A stretch of 64,000 nt of DNA from Flavobacterium sp. LC2016-13 (GTDB taxonomy: Bacteria; Bacteroidota; Bacteroidia; Flavobacteriales; Flavobacteriaceae). Position 1 is the stretch's first letter. Each line of letters opens with the position of its first letter. The notes beneath the pieces were generated by a model. That model was given only the letters and a program-made list of their open reading frames with translations. It searched no databases and was not told the origin of the DNA. The translations under genes were made by a program, and so were the position numbers. The stretch is from assembly GCF_009707955.1 (NCBI RefSeq), contig NZ_WMDQ01000002.1, positions 558,001 through 622,000 on the forward strand, read 5' to 3'. This document shows positions 35,553-44,503 of this stretch, in pieces.

Positions 35553-36127
35553 TGTTCAATCAATTCAGAAATAAATTCCCTTTAACTGATGAAAAATGGA
35601 TTGAATACACCAACTATTTCAATCGAATTGAAGTTCCTGCCAAAACGATTCTTTTAGAAGAAGGAGAAATTTCAAAAAAGTTATTTATTATTGAAAAAGG
35701 CTGTATCAGAGTTTGGTTTAATAATAATGGAAAAGATCTTACAACACAATTCTTTTTTGAAAATCAAAGTGTGGCTTCGATTGAAAGTTTTATGAAAAAA
35801 TCGCCAAGTCCGGTTGTTGTTGAAACCATTGAAGCTTCTGTTTTATGGTGGATTCACAAAAATGATTTGGATAAAATTCTGGAAGAAATCAAGGAAATTC
35901 CGGAGTTGAGAGAGCGATTAATCAATATGCTTTTTCAGCGTACATTCGATTATATGAAATATTTTGTTTCTTTTATAAAAGACTCTCCTACTCAGCGTTA
36001 TCTTAATTTAGTTGAAGAAAGACCTCAAATCATTCAGCGCGTTCCGCAACATTATATTGCTTCTTATCTTGGCGTAAGTACCGTTCATTTAAGCCGTATA
36101 AAAAGTAAATTGCTTCAGAAAAAATAA
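35552..36127 (+). CDS. Crp/Fnr family transcriptional regulator
   Basis: A 191-aa regulator. A cyclic-nucleotide-binding-like beta-roll covers about residues 10-125 (LLEEGEISKKLFIIEKGCIR, then EASVLWWIHKNDLDK). A helical segment follows, then a winged helix-turn-helix at the C-terminus (VPQHYIASYLGVSTVHLSRIKSKLLQ). The phosphate-binding RxAx residues of true CRP are not obvious and no cysteine cluster for FNR is present, so the ligand is unknown. The start codon overlaps the RDD stop. The palindrome at 36140-36155 just downstream is a candidate target site. Confidence 0.9.
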   Translation: MFNQFRNKFPLTDEKWIEYTNYFNRIEVPAKTILLEEGEISKKLFIIEKGCIRVWFNNNGKDLTTQFFFENQSVASIESFMKKSPSPVVVETIEASVLWWIHKNDLDKILEEIKEIPELRERLINMLFQRTFDYMKYFVSFIKDSPTQRYLNLVEERPQIIQRVPQHYIASYLGVSTVHLSRIKSKLLQKK

Positions 36128-36139
36128 TCAATTGTATTT

Positions 36140-36184
36140 GATAACAAATGTTATCGTTTGCCCGTAAACTGCTGTATAATTTTG
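36140..36184 (+). promoter_or_regulatory. Candidate operator plus promoter of the MDR gene
   Basis: GATAAC-AAAT-GTTATC (36140-36155) is a perfect inverted repeat. It is followed by TTG at 36158-36160 and an exact TAATTTTG -7 element at 36177-36184, with a 16-nt spacer. The palindrome sits just upstream of the -33 position, where an activator of the Crp class would bind. Confidence 0.55.
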
Positions 36185-36204
36185 CTTCATAAAATTTAAT
36201 AATT

Positions 36205-37176
36205 ATGAAAGCAGCAGTAATTTATACAAAAGGCGAAATGCCAAAGTATGCAGAATTTCCGGAACCAATTATAGAAAATGAGAATGAAGTTTTAATTTCG
36301 GTTAAAGCAGTTGCCATTACAAATTTGGATAAAGGAAAAGCCAGCGGGAAACATTATTCATCTGAAAATGAAAACCAAAACGGATTTGTTGTTGGCAGCG
36401 ATTGTATTGGCTTATTAGAAAACGGAACAAGGGTTTATGCTCGCGGAATCAGCGGAACAATTGCCGAAAAAGCAGTTGTTGAGAAAAACAGAATGGTTCA
36501 ATTGCCCGACGGAATTAGTAACGCAACGGCCGCAGCAATGCCAAATGCAGTGGCGGGCTCTGCAATGGCTCTGAGATTTAGATCCGGAATAAAACCAGGA
36601 GAAACGGTTTTAATAAACGGTGCAACTGGTTTTACAGGTCAAATAGCGATTCAGATTGCGAAACATTATGGCGCGAAGAGAATCATTGTTACCGGAAGAA
36701 ATGAAAATACACTTCAGGAGCTTTTAAAATTAGGTGCAGATGAAATCATTTCGCTTAAACAAGATGATGAAACTATTGTAAAACAAATTCAGGCAATTCA
36801 TAAGGAAACTCCAATCGATATTGTTTTAGATTATTTGTGGGGACATTCTGCAGAGCTTATTTTTTCTGTTTTAAAAGGAAATGGAAATTTTACTCCTAAA
36901 ACGCGATATGTCTCAATTGGTGCTATGTCTGGTGATATCATTCAATTGTCAGCAAGTATCTTAAGAAGCGTTGATTTGCAGTTATCAGGTTCTGGTTTAG
37001 GAAGCTGGACTAAAGACGAAGTGAAATTATTGTTTTCAGAAATACTTCCCGAAATGTTTCTTTTAGCCGCTCAAAATAAATTGAAGGTTAATATCGAAGA
37101 ATTTCCTTTATCTGATATTGAAAAAATATGGAATACTGAAGTTTCAGACGGTAAACGATTAGTTGTTACAATCTAA
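36205..37176 (+). CDS. MDR-superfamily quinone oxidoreductase-like dehydrogenase
   Basis: A 323-aa NAD(P)-dependent medium-chain dehydrogenase/reductase. The N-terminal GroES-like part has GFVVGSDCIGLLENGTRVYA but lacks the catalytic zinc ligands. GETVLINGATGFTGQIAIQIAKHYGAKRI is the Rossmann NADPH-binding stretch of the quinone-reductase type. TPIDIVLDYLWG and a C-terminal DGKRLVVTI fit the fold. Probably cytoplasmic reduction of quinones or enones (inference). The upstream palindrome and Crp/Fnr gene suggest shared regulation. Confidence 0.88.
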   Translation: MKAAVIYTKGEMPKYAEFPEPIIENENEVLISVKAVAITNLDKGKASGKHYSSENENQNGFVVGSDCIGLLENGTRVYARGISGTIAEKAVVEKNRMVQLPDGISNATAAAMPNAVAGSAMALRFRSGIKPGETVLINGATGFTGQIAIQIAKHYGAKRIIVTGRNENTLQELLKLGADEIISLKQDDETIVKQIQAIHKETPIDIVLDYLWGHSAELIFSVLKGNGNFTPKTRYVSIGAMSGDIIQLSASILRSVDLQLSGSGLGSWTKDEVKLLFSEILPEMFLLAAQNKLKVNIEEFPLSDIEKIWNTEVSDGKRLVVTI

Positions 37177-37183
37177 AAAAGAA

Positions 37184-37218
37184 AAAGGTTTGACGAAATA
37201 GTTTTTCGTCAAACCTTT
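37184..37218. terminator. Bidirectional terminator between the MDR gene and the AraC gene
   Basis: AAAGGTTTGACGAAA and its exact inverse form a 15-bp stem with a 5-nt loop between two convergent genes, starting 7 bp after one stop and ending 1 bp before the other. Confidence 0.9.
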
Positions 37219-37219
37219 A

Positions 37220-38011
37220 TTATTTGTTTTCAATTAGTTTTTTAGGCGCGTATCCAAATAATTTCTTGAAGGCAAACGAAAAATGAGATAAATCTTCAAA
37301 ACCTAAATCCAGATAAATATCGGATGGTTTTTTGTCTTTTTTCTCAATTAAAAAATAAGCTTCTTCTAATCGTTTTTTTACCAGCCAATGACTTGGCGTA
37401 CTATTAAAAATTTTGCCAAAATCTCTTTTAAATGCTGATAAACTTCGGCCAGTTAAATAGGCAAAACGTTCTACAGTAACATTAAATCTGAAGTTTTTAA
37501 GCATAAATTCTTCTAAATTAATTTTTTCAGGAATACTAAAATCAAAGAAAATATCTGCTAATTCAGGTTTCATTTTTAAAAGAATCATCATCAATTCTTC
37601 GCGTTTTATGTCAGCAAAAGTTTCATCTATGACTCCGGTTTGGTTATAATACGGCGATAAAGATTGTATGAAATTCGGAATTAATTCGTTCTTTTCGAGC
37701 GCTATAAAAGGTTCCGTTGGTCGGATATTTGAACTTAAAATTCTGAATTTATCTTTTATCTTTTTTAGAAATTTCTCATCAAAAATGATTACAACTTTTT
37801 CAAATTCATCATTTTCCTTTTGCTTATTGTAACGCGCTAAATAATTTTTACGAATAAGACAATAATCACCCGAATTTAAAGTGTAGTTTTTACTGCCGTC
37901 ATATCCAATTACGGTTCCTTTTGCGAGATACAGAAAAAAATGCTCGGCAATAAACTGTTCAGGCGAAATTTCAGGCCCAATATAACATGATTTTATTTCA
38001 GTTATTTTCAT
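37220..38011 (-). CDS. AraC family transcriptional regulator
   Basis: A 263-aa regulator. The N-terminal domain (about 10-140) is a cupin-like effector fold without an identifiable ligand. The C-terminal 100 residues hold the two helix-turn-helices: FNVTVERFAYLTGRSLSAFKRDF and KPSDIYLDLGFEDLSHFSFAF, ending KKLFGYAPKKL, the AraC signature. It is the last gene of a four-gene operon, 17 bp after the MBL gene, and probably regulates that operon itself (inference). Confidence 0.93.
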   Translation of the reverse strand: MKITEIKSCYIGPEISPEQFIAEHFFLYLAKGTVIGYDGSKNYTLNSGDYCLIRKNYLARYNKQKENDEFEKVVIIFDEKFLKKIKDKFRILSSNIRPTEPFIALEKNELIPNFIQSLSPYYNQTGVIDETFADIKREELMMILLKMKPELADIFFDFSIPEKINLEEFMLKNFRFNVTVERFAYLTGRSLSAFKRDFGKIFNSTPSHWLVKKRLEEAYFLIEKKDKKPSDIYLDLGFEDLSHFSFAFKKLFGYAPKKLIENK

Positions 38012-38028
38012 TAGTTGCGATAATAAAA

Positions 38029-39159
38029 TTAGTTAACACCTTCCCACCAGTGTTTAAATTGCTGTTTATTATTACTTAAATCTACTTGTTCTCCAATCAT
38101 TGGCGTAACTAAACGGTAGGATTTGTTTTTTGATAATTCTGTGATTTTTTTCAAAGGTTCATCCCAGGCATGTTTTCCCAACGTAAACTTTGAATGATGC
38201 ACTGGAATCATATTTTTTGCGCCCAAATCTAAAGTAGCCTGCATTACTTCTTCCGGTAAATTATGTACAGATTGCCAGGCTTTATCATATTGTCCGCATT
38301 CCATAACAGCCCAGTCGATTGGTCCAAATTTTTTACCTATTTCTTTAAATCTATTATCATAACCACCGTCTCCGCTAATATAAATTTTAAGATTCGGGGT
38401 TTTTATCAAATACGACATCCATAAACTCTGACCGCGTGTAAATCCTCTTCCGGATTCGTGATGAGAGCTTTCAGTAAAAATAGTAAAGTTATTGTCGATT
38501 TCTATTTTTTCATTCCAGTCCTTTTCTATGATTTGTTTCGCATTATACCCCCAATGTTCAAAGTGTGCTCCCACTCCAAGTCCGCAAACAACATGTTTTA
38601 CTTTATCTTTTAAAGCTAAAATCGTTTCGTAATCGAGATGGTCATAATGATCGTGCGAAATGAATAAATAATCAATTACCGGCATATCTTCGGCAGTATA
38701 AATATCGCTTCCTTTATAAGCACGAACTCCCCAAGGCAATGGTGAAGCTTTTCCGCTAAAAACAGGATCGATTAATATTCTTTTACCATCAACCTGAATA
38801 AAAACAGAAGAATGTCCAAACCAAACCATCGCGTTCGAATTTAAAGGAATATTTTTCAAATCCGTTTTTATGGAAGGCAATGAATCTGAAGGTTCTCTTC
38901 GCGGATAATCTTTAAAAACTGTTTTATACAATTCTCCCCAAAGCGAATATCCTTTTGCAAGCGTTGGCGTTTCTACGATATTATGAAATCTTCCATCTTT
39001 ATAATGAACCGATTTTTCAATTCGGGAAAGCCTTTCTCCCGAAGGAGTTTCGCCAAACTGAGGTTGTTTTAAATAGACAAAAGTTGCAATTGCCAAAATA
39101 ACAACAAGCAGAAGAAGACTAATCATGATTCTTTTTACTATTTTAAAAAATTTCTTCAT
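38029..39159 (-). CDS. Membrane-anchored MBL-fold hydrolase (NAPE-PLD/UlaG-like)
   Basis: Of 376 aa, an N-terminal membrane anchor (IMISLLLLVVILAIATFVYL, about 11-30) precedes a metallo-beta-lactamase fold. HDHYDH at 169-174 is the zinc motif; WFGHSSVFIQVDGKRILIDP and the later YISGDGGYDNRF and IPVHHSKFTLG complete the family pattern of NAPE-PLD-like phosphodiesterases and UlaG lactonases. Most likely anchored with the catalytic domain in the periplasm. It starts 6 bp after the NAD-binding gene's stop. The substrate is not deducible. Confidence 0.9.
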   Translation of the reverse strand: MKKFFKIVKRIMISLLLLVVILAIATFVYLKQPQFGETPSGERLSRIEKSVHYKDGRFHNIVETPTLAKGYSLWGELYKTVFKDYPRREPSDSLPSIKTDLKNIPLNSNAMVWFGHSSVFIQVDGKRILIDPVFSGKASPLPWGVRAYKGSDIYTAEDMPVIDYLFISHDHYDHLDYETILALKDKVKHVVCGLGVGAHFEHWGYNAKQIIEKDWNEKIEIDNNFTIFTESSHHESGRGFTRGQSLWMSYLIKTPNLKIYISGDGGYDNRFKEIGKKFGPIDWAVMECGQYDKAWQSVHNLPEEVMQATLDLGAKNMIPVHHSKFTLGKHAWDEPLKKITELSKNKSYRLVTPMIGEQVDLSNNKQQFKHWWEGVN

Positions 39160-39165
39160 TAACTG

Positions 39166-39813
39166 TTATTTTGCTGCAATTTTAATATCCTCAATTTCAA
39201 GTATATTTTTAGGATATCCTTTGTTTACATTGTTTATCATTGCCTGTCCAACTTCCTTAAGTGTTAATGATAATCTTTTTGGCAATAGAATAAGGAATAA
39301 GAAAATTATAGGCTTAAAAAAGGTTTTTACATTCTTTTGTTCCTTGAATGGTTTCATGAATCCCGGTCTGTAATTGTAAACGCCTTTAAAAGGTAATTTT
39401 ATTAAATCATTTTCGGTTTTTCCTTTCACTCTCGCCCACATTATTTTTCCTTTTTCAGAACTATCGGTATGAGTTCCTGATACATAAGTAAAAACCATAT
39501 CAGGATTTAAAGAAGCTAATTTACCCGCAAAATATATTGTTGTATCATAGGTTACTTGAGTGAATTTTTCTTCATTCATTCCTACAGAACTAATGCCGGC
39601 ACAATAAAAGCAGGCGTCATAACCTGTAAGTTCACTAGTAAAAGATTCCAGATTCATAAAATCAGGAACAATTAATTCTGCCAATTTTGGATGTTTTAAT
39701 GGAGATGATTTTCTATTAACCATTAAAACTTTTTCTACAGCGCTGTTTTCTAAGCATTCTAACAAAACACCTTCTCCCACCATTCCTGTTGCGCCTGTAA
39801 TAATTACTTTCAT
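39166..39813 (-). CDS. NAD(P)-binding Rossmann protein (NmrA/YwnB-like)
   Basis: A 215-aa atypical short-chain dehydrogenase-fold protein. MKVIITGATGMVGEGVL is the glycine-rich nucleotide loop, and YDACFYCAGISSVG and FTYVSGTHTD follow. The catalytic YxxxK is absent, since the segment reads WARVKGKTENDLIK, so it may bind cofactor without classical reductase chemistry. A late hydrophobic stretch (TFFKPIIFLFLILLP) might touch the membrane. Middle gene of the four-gene operon, 11 bp after the reductase and 6 bp before the MBL gene. Confidence 0.87.
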   Translation of the reverse strand: MKVIITGATGMVGEGVLLECLENSAVEKVLMVNRKSSPLKHPKLAELIVPDFMNLESFTSELTGYDACFYCAGISSVGMNEEKFTQVTYDTTIYFAGKLASLNPDMVFTYVSGTHTDSSEKGKIMWARVKGKTENDLIKLPFKGVYNYRPGFMKPFKEQKNVKTFFKPIIFLFLILLPKRLSLTLKEVGQAMINNVNKGYPKNILEIEDIKIAAK

Positions 39814-39824
39814 ATCTTTTTGTT

Positions 39825-40874
39825 TTAAATTTTTAGTGTTCCAAATTGAAACAGACTTTCTGCAGATGCCAATAATGCTTCCTCGCTAGTTCTTGGTTTC
39901 CAGTCTAAAATTGTTTTTGCTTTTTGATTGCTTGAGTTTTTAATTTTATTTAACTGAGGCACAATATTTTTGACTTTATCATTAAATAAAGCAATAATTA
40001 TCACCGCCCAATTGGGTAAAATTCTAGTGGATACTTTAATCGCTCTATTTCCTAATTTGCTTTTTAAAAGATAAGCAATTTGCGGCAACGAAATTATTTC
40101 GCCTGCAAAAGCCAAAAAGCGCTGACCATTTGCTGCCGGATTTGTCATGGCGCGCAAATGTAAATCTGCAACATCACGAACGTCTACAATTCCGAAAGAA
40201 ATCTTGGGAATAAATTTCATTGAACCGTCAAGCATTTGTTTTAAAACCTCAAAACCACTTGATATATCAGGCCCTAATGACGGACCAAAAATTCCCATCG
40301 GATTAATTACCGTAAGTTCTAATCCGTTTCCTTCTGCAGCAATAAAATCCCAGGCTGCTTTTTCGGCTAAAGTTTTTGATTTTAAATAAGCCGATAGCGT
40401 TTTATCAGTTGGGTCTGTCCAACATTCTTCGGTGATTAAAGTAGTAGGATCAGTGTGGCTATAACCAACAGCTGCAAAAGAAGAAGTTAAAACGACTCTT
40501 TTTACGCCCGCTTTTTTTGCAGCTTTCAAAACGCGAATTGTTCCTTCTACAGCAGGTAAAATAACTTCGTTTTCATCTTTTGGAATGGCTAATGAAATTG
40601 GGGTTGCAACATGAAGTATATAATCACAACCTTTAGCAGCTTCATCCCAATTATCATCTTTGGAAAGATTGGTTTCTATAAAAGATAAATTTTCAAAAGA
40701 AGTTATCCCGCCTGTTTTTAGCATGTTTATTACTTCGTCTTGTCTGTTCATCGAACGAAGTGTGGTTTTTACAATGTAGCCTTGTTCAAGCAATTGTAAA
40801 ATACAATGTATACCAACAAAGCCGGAACCGCCTGTAACCAAAACTGTTTTTGCATGATTTAAATTCATATCCAT
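39825..40874 (-). CDS. NAD-dependent aldehyde reductase/epimerase (dihydroflavonol-reductase-like)
   Basis: A 349-aa extended short-chain dehydrogenase. KTVLVTGGSGFVGIHCI is the cofactor loop, and DYILHVATP and VVLTSSFAAVGY follow. The catalytic Tyr-Lys pair lies in the LSAYLKSKTLAEKAAW segment (YLKSK), and the C-terminus contains KTILDWKPRTSEEAL. These are hallmarks of the dihydroflavonol-4-reductase-like aldehyde reductases. The ATG at 40874 (or 40868) is used instead of an upstream TTG. First gene of an operon running to the AraC gene; a TAATTTTG element lies about 56 bp upstream. Confidence 0.92.
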   Translation of the reverse strand: MDMNLNHAKTVLVTGGSGFVGIHCILQLLEQGYIVKTTLRSMNRQDEVINMLKTGGITSFENLSFIETNLSKDDNWDEAAKGCDYILHVATPISLAIPKDENEVILPAVEGTIRVLKAAKKAGVKRVVLTSSFAAVGYSHTDPTTLITEECWTDPTDKTLSAYLKSKTLAEKAAWDFIAAEGNGLELTVINPMGIFGPSLGPDISSGFEVLKQMLDGSMKFIPKISFGIVDVRDVADLHLRAMTNPAANGQRFLAFAGEIISLPQIAYLLKSKLGNRAIKVSTRILPNWAVIIIALFNDKVKNIVPQLNKIKNSSNQKAKTILDWKPRTSEEALLASAESLFQFGTLKI

Positions 40875-40929
40875 AATTTTATGGTACAAATTTCATTATA
40901 AAAACAGTTCGTAACTTTGTTATAAAGTC

Positions 40930-40937
40930 CAAAATTA
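40930..40937 (-). promoter_or_regulatory. -7 element TAATTTTG for the reductase operon
   Basis: An exact TAnnTTTG match on the minus strand upstream of the first gene of the four-gene operon. No TTG at -33 was seen. Confidence 0.45.
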
Positions 40938-40970
40938 CTTTGTTGTATGGTTCAGATTTAAACGAATAAA

Positions 40971-41006
40971 AAAACGGACCTAAAAATTAAAAATCTTTAA
41001 GTCCGT
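40971..41006 (-). terminator. Terminator of the E1 gene
   Basis: ACGGAC and GTCCGT pair, the stem continuing through one mismatch into TAAA/TTTA. Seven T residues follow on the minus strand. It lies 86 bp beyond the E1 stop. Confidence 0.75.
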
Positions 41007-41091
41007 ATTTTCTAATTGCTACGCGATTTATTTTAAGTCAAACGCCTTTTAGCATTATCAAAACTATATTTCTTATGTGTTTAAAATCAAA

Positions 41092-43068
41092 TTAATAAGC
41101 TAGTAATTCTTTTAAAACCTGCTCAAAACGATTTTTTGGTAAAAACTGATCTTCCAGCGCTTTTGTAAACGGAATTGGAGAATCTAAACTGGCTACTCTT
41201 TTTACCGGAGCATCAAGATATTCAAAACATTCTTCCATAATTAAAGCCGAAATATCACTTGCAATACCGCCAAACAAAGTATCTTCCTGATAAATAATAA
41301 CTTTCCCTGTTTTTTTAACCGAAGCAAAAATCGTTTCCGTATCTAAAGGCTGTAAAGTTCTTAAATCTATTAAGTCTGCTTCTATTTCCGGATTTTCAGC
41401 TAAAGTTTCCAAAGCCCAATGAACCGGAGCTCCAAAAGAAATAATCGTAACTGCATTTCCTTCTTTTATTAAAGCAGCTTTTCCTAACGGAATCGTATAA
41501 TAATCTGTTGGTACATCTTGATAAACACTTCTGTACAATTGTTTGTGTTCAAAAAACAATACAGGATTCGGATCGTTGATTGAGGTATTTAATAATCCTT
41601 TGGCATCATAAGGAAATGCCGGGTAAACTACTTTTAAACCTGGCGTTTTGGTAAACCACGCTTCATTTGTTTGTGAATGAAAAGGTCCAGCCTGAGTTCC
41701 GCCTCCGCAAGGCATTCGAACCACAACATCCGCTTTCTCTCCCCAACGATAATGTGATTTGGCTAATAAATTTACAATCGGATTAAATCCTGTAGAAACA
41801 AAATCAGCAAATTGCATTTCGACAATGGCTTTGTAACCATTAATCGATAATCCCATTGCGGTTGAAACCACTGCACTTTCGCAAATTGGTGTATTACGAA
41901 CACGATCTTTTCCAAAAACTTCTACAAAACCTTCTGTAATTTTAAAAGCGCCTCCATATTCTGCAATATCCTGTCCCATAATAACAAGATTCCTGTGAAG
42001 TTGCATAGATTGCTCTAAACTAGTTTTAATGGCATCTATAAAACGGATATTTTTAATATCTGCCGAAGGAATAATTTGCTCATATTGAAAAGGTTTGTAT
42101 ACGTCGTCTAATTCTCCACTATAAGTAGGAACAATTTCTTGCTCATCATTGGCAATAGCCAAATTTTCGTCTATTTCCTGTTTGATTTCGGCTCTTAAAA
42201 TAGCATCATCTTCTTCTGAAAGGATTCCCTGATCGAGCAAAAACATTCTGTAATTATCAACAGGATCTTTTGTAGCCCAGGTTTTCATTGTATCTTCCGG
42301 TACATATTTAATACCACTTGCCTCTTCATGGCCACGCATCCTGAATGTTTTAAATTCTAATAAAACAGGACGTGGATCTTCCTGCATGTGGGCTTTTAAC
42401 TGTTTTATTTTATGATAGACTTCAAGAATATTATTTCCATCAATAATATAACTGTCAATGCCGTATCCAACCCCTTTATCAGCAAGGTTTTCGCATAAAT
42501 ATTGTTCGTTTGTTGGCGTGGAAAGTCCGTAGCCATTATTTTCAATAACAAACATTACAGGCAATTTCCAAACTGCAGCAATATTAAGCGCTTCATGAAA
42601 ATCTCCTTCACTTGTAGCGCCTTCTCCGGTAAAAACAGCTGTTACTTTTTTATTTTTTTGAAGTTTATCAGCTAAAGCAATTCCGTCTGCGATTCCCAAT
42701 TGTGGTCCCAGATGCGAAATCATTCCAACAATATTATATTCCTGGGTTCCAAAATGAAAACTACGATCCCTGCCTTTTGTAAAACCATTTGCTTTTCCCT
42801 GCCATTGCGAAAAAAGGCGGTGCAAAGGAATATTTCTTGTTGTAAAAACACCAAGATTTCTATGCATTGGCAATACATATTCAGATTCTTCTAAAGCGGC
42901 AGTAATACCAACAGCAATCGCTTCCTGTCCTATTCCCGAAAACCATTTTGAAACTTTACCCTGCCGAATAAGAATAAGCATCTTTTCTTCGATCAAACGA
43001 GGTTTTAAGATTTTCTTATAAAGGTCTAGTAATTCATTATTGGTTAGGTCTTGTCTGTAAAAGATCAT
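41092..43068 (-). CDS. Fused E1 alpha-beta of a 2-oxoacid dehydrogenase (branched-chain type)
   Basis: A 658-aa thiamine-diphosphate E1 with both subunits in one chain. The alpha part (about 1-310) has HRNLGVF, GEGATSEGDFHEA at 148-160 and ENNGY at 176-180, the TPP motif. A linker follows, then the beta part (about 340-658) with RFIDAIKTSLEQSM, GGAFKITEGF, VEMQFADF and GGGTQAGPFHSQ. It decarboxylates a 2-oxoacid, most likely 2-oxoisovalerate, feeding the lipoyl E2. No E2 or E3 gene is nearby. A TATATTTG element at 43091-43098 precedes it. Confidence 0.93.
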   Translation of the reverse strand: MIFYRQDLTNNELLDLYKKILKPRLIEEKMLILIRQGKVSKWFSGIGQEAIAVGITAALEESEYVLPMHRNLGVFTTRNIPLHRLFSQWQGKANGFTKGRDRSFHFGTQEYNIVGMISHLGPQLGIADGIALADKLQKNKKVTAVFTGEGATSEGDFHEALNIAAVWKLPVMFVIENNGYGLSTPTNEQYLCENLADKGVGYGIDSYIIDGNNILEVYHKIKQLKAHMQEDPRPVLLEFKTFRMRGHEEASGIKYVPEDTMKTWATKDPVDNYRMFLLDQGILSEEDDAILRAEIKQEIDENLAIANDEQEIVPTYSGELDDVYKPFQYEQIIPSADIKNIRFIDAIKTSLEQSMQLHRNLVIMGQDIAEYGGAFKITEGFVEVFGKDRVRNTPICESAVVSTAMGLSINGYKAIVEMQFADFVSTGFNPIVNLLAKSHYRWGEKADVVVRMPCGGGTQAGPFHSQTNEAWFTKTPGLKVVYPAFPYDAKGLLNTSINDPNPVLFFEHKQLYRSVYQDVPTDYYTIPLGKAALIKEGNAVTIISFGAPVHWALETLAENPEIEADLIDLRTLQPLDTETIFASVKKTGKVIIYQEDTLFGGIASDISALIMEECFEYLDAPVKRVASLDSPIPFTKALEDQFLPKNRFEQVLKELLAY

Positions 43069-43438
43069 TTTAGTTTTGATTTATTGTTTTCAAATATATA
43101 AAAATATAACAATTTTAACATTATTTGTTAAATAATTTTAAATCGTTATTGTTAGTTATAATAAAAATAAAAAAATAATCTTACCTTTTTTATTTTAATA
43201 AAACCGAGGTCAAAGATAGCAGTATATTTTTATCTGAAATTAAAATTTATACTAATTTATTTACAAAATAATAGGTGTAAATTTCACAATAATTAAAAAT
43301 TACGCTCCATAAATTAGCTTAAAAAGTGCATTAAAAAGTAAATTTTATGGTAAAATTTAAAATTCAAAACTAAAATATTATCTACCTTTGTTATTATAAG
43401 GATTTAAAATTCTTCTTTTAAAACAAAAAATGTAAAGT
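43069..43438. other. Spacer with divergent promoters
   Basis: A 370-bp very AT-rich gap between divergent genes. A -7 element TATATTTG on the minus strand (43091-43098) serves the E1 gene, and TACCTTTG on the plus strand (43383-43390) serves the oxygenase. Nothing else is visible. Confidence 0.6.
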
Positions 43439-44389
43439 ATGCAAAACATTCCTAGTGTAGACTTACGTGATTTCCTTTCGGGCGACCCGGAACGTAAACA
43501 AAAATTTGTAAATGAAATCGGCAGTGCATTTGAAAACATTGGCTTCGTAGCCCTAAAAGGTCATTTTCTTGATGATCAGTTGGTAGACGAACTTTATAGC
43601 GAAATTCGAAAATTTTTCGCTTTGCCAGTAGAAACTAAGCATAATTATGAAATTCCCGGAATTGGCGGTCAAAGAGGTTATGTTTCTTTTGGAAAAGAAC
43701 ATGCTAAAGGACGTAAAGAGGGAGATTTAAAAGAGTTTTGGCATTTTGGGCAGTATGTTGACAAAGATTCAAAATACGCTTCAGAATACCCTGAAAATGT
43801 TGAAGTAAAAGAGTTGCCACATTTTAATGCTGTTGGTAAAGAAGCGTATCAAATGCTTGAAAAAACAGGTGTTTATGTGTTAAGAGCTTTGGCTTTGCAT
43901 TTAGGTTTAGATGAGTTTTATTTTGATGAATATGCAAAAGACGGAAACTCAATTTTAAGACCAATTCATTATCCGCCAATTACTTCTGAGCCAGAAAATG
44001 CCATTCGTGCAGCGGCTCACGGAGATATTAACCTTATCACGCTTTTGATGGGCGCGCAAGGTAAAGGATTACAAGTTCAAAATCATGATGGAGAATGGAT
44101 TGATGCTATTGCCGCAGATGATGAATTAGTGATTAATGTGGGCGATATGTTGTCAAGACATACCAATAACAAACTAAAATCGACAATTCATCAGGTTGTA
44201 AATCCTCCAAGAGAATTATGGGGAACTTCTCGTTATTCAGTTCCGTTTTTTATGCATCCTGTAAGCGATATGCGCCTGGATTGTTTAGAAAATTGTATTG
44301 ATGCTGAAAACCCTAAGAAATTTGAAGATATTACTGCGGGCGATTATTTATACGAACGTTTGGTAGATTTAGGTTTAATAAAAAAATAA
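43439..44389 (+). CDS. Isopenicillin-N-synthase-like 2-oxoglutarate/Fe(II) dioxygenase
   Basis: A 316-aa non-heme iron oxygenase. The iron triad is visible as His194 and Asp196 (AAHGDINLITLL) and His251 (KSTIHQV), with Arg265 and Ser267 (TSRYSVPFF) as the co-substrate-binding RxS pair. The N-terminal VDLRDFLSGD and ENIGFVALKGH are standard for the family. Such enzymes oxidise small molecules, but many bacterial members have no known substrate. Monocistronic, between a consensus -7 element and a strong terminator. Confidence 0.92.
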   Translation: MQNIPSVDLRDFLSGDPERKQKFVNEIGSAFENIGFVALKGHFLDDQLVDELYSEIRKFFALPVETKHNYEIPGIGGQRGYVSFGKEHAKGRKEGDLKEFWHFGQYVDKDSKYASEYPENVEVKELPHFNAVGKEAYQMLEKTGVYVLRALALHLGLDEFYFDEYAKDGNSILRPIHYPPITSEPENAIRAAAHGDINLITLLMGAQGKGLQVQNHDGEWIDAIAADDELVINVGDMLSRHTNNKLKSTIHQVVNPPRELWGTSRYSVPFFMHPVSDMRLDCLENCIDAENPKKFEDITAGDYLYERLVDLGLIKK

Positions 44390-44413
44390 GAACTTAAATA
44401 AATTCTAAATTTA

Positions 44414-44452
44414 AAATTCCAAATTCCAAACTTACATTGGAATTTGGAATTT
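44414..44452 (+). terminator. Terminator of the oxygenase gene
   Basis: AAATTCCAAATTCCAA and its exact inverse form a 16-bp stem with a 7-nt loop, followed by a T-rich stretch. Confidence 0.8.
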
Positions 44453-44503
44453 AATTTTTAAAAGCCTTAACGGTTAGGATTTATGTTTTAGAATAAAAAA
44501 AAT

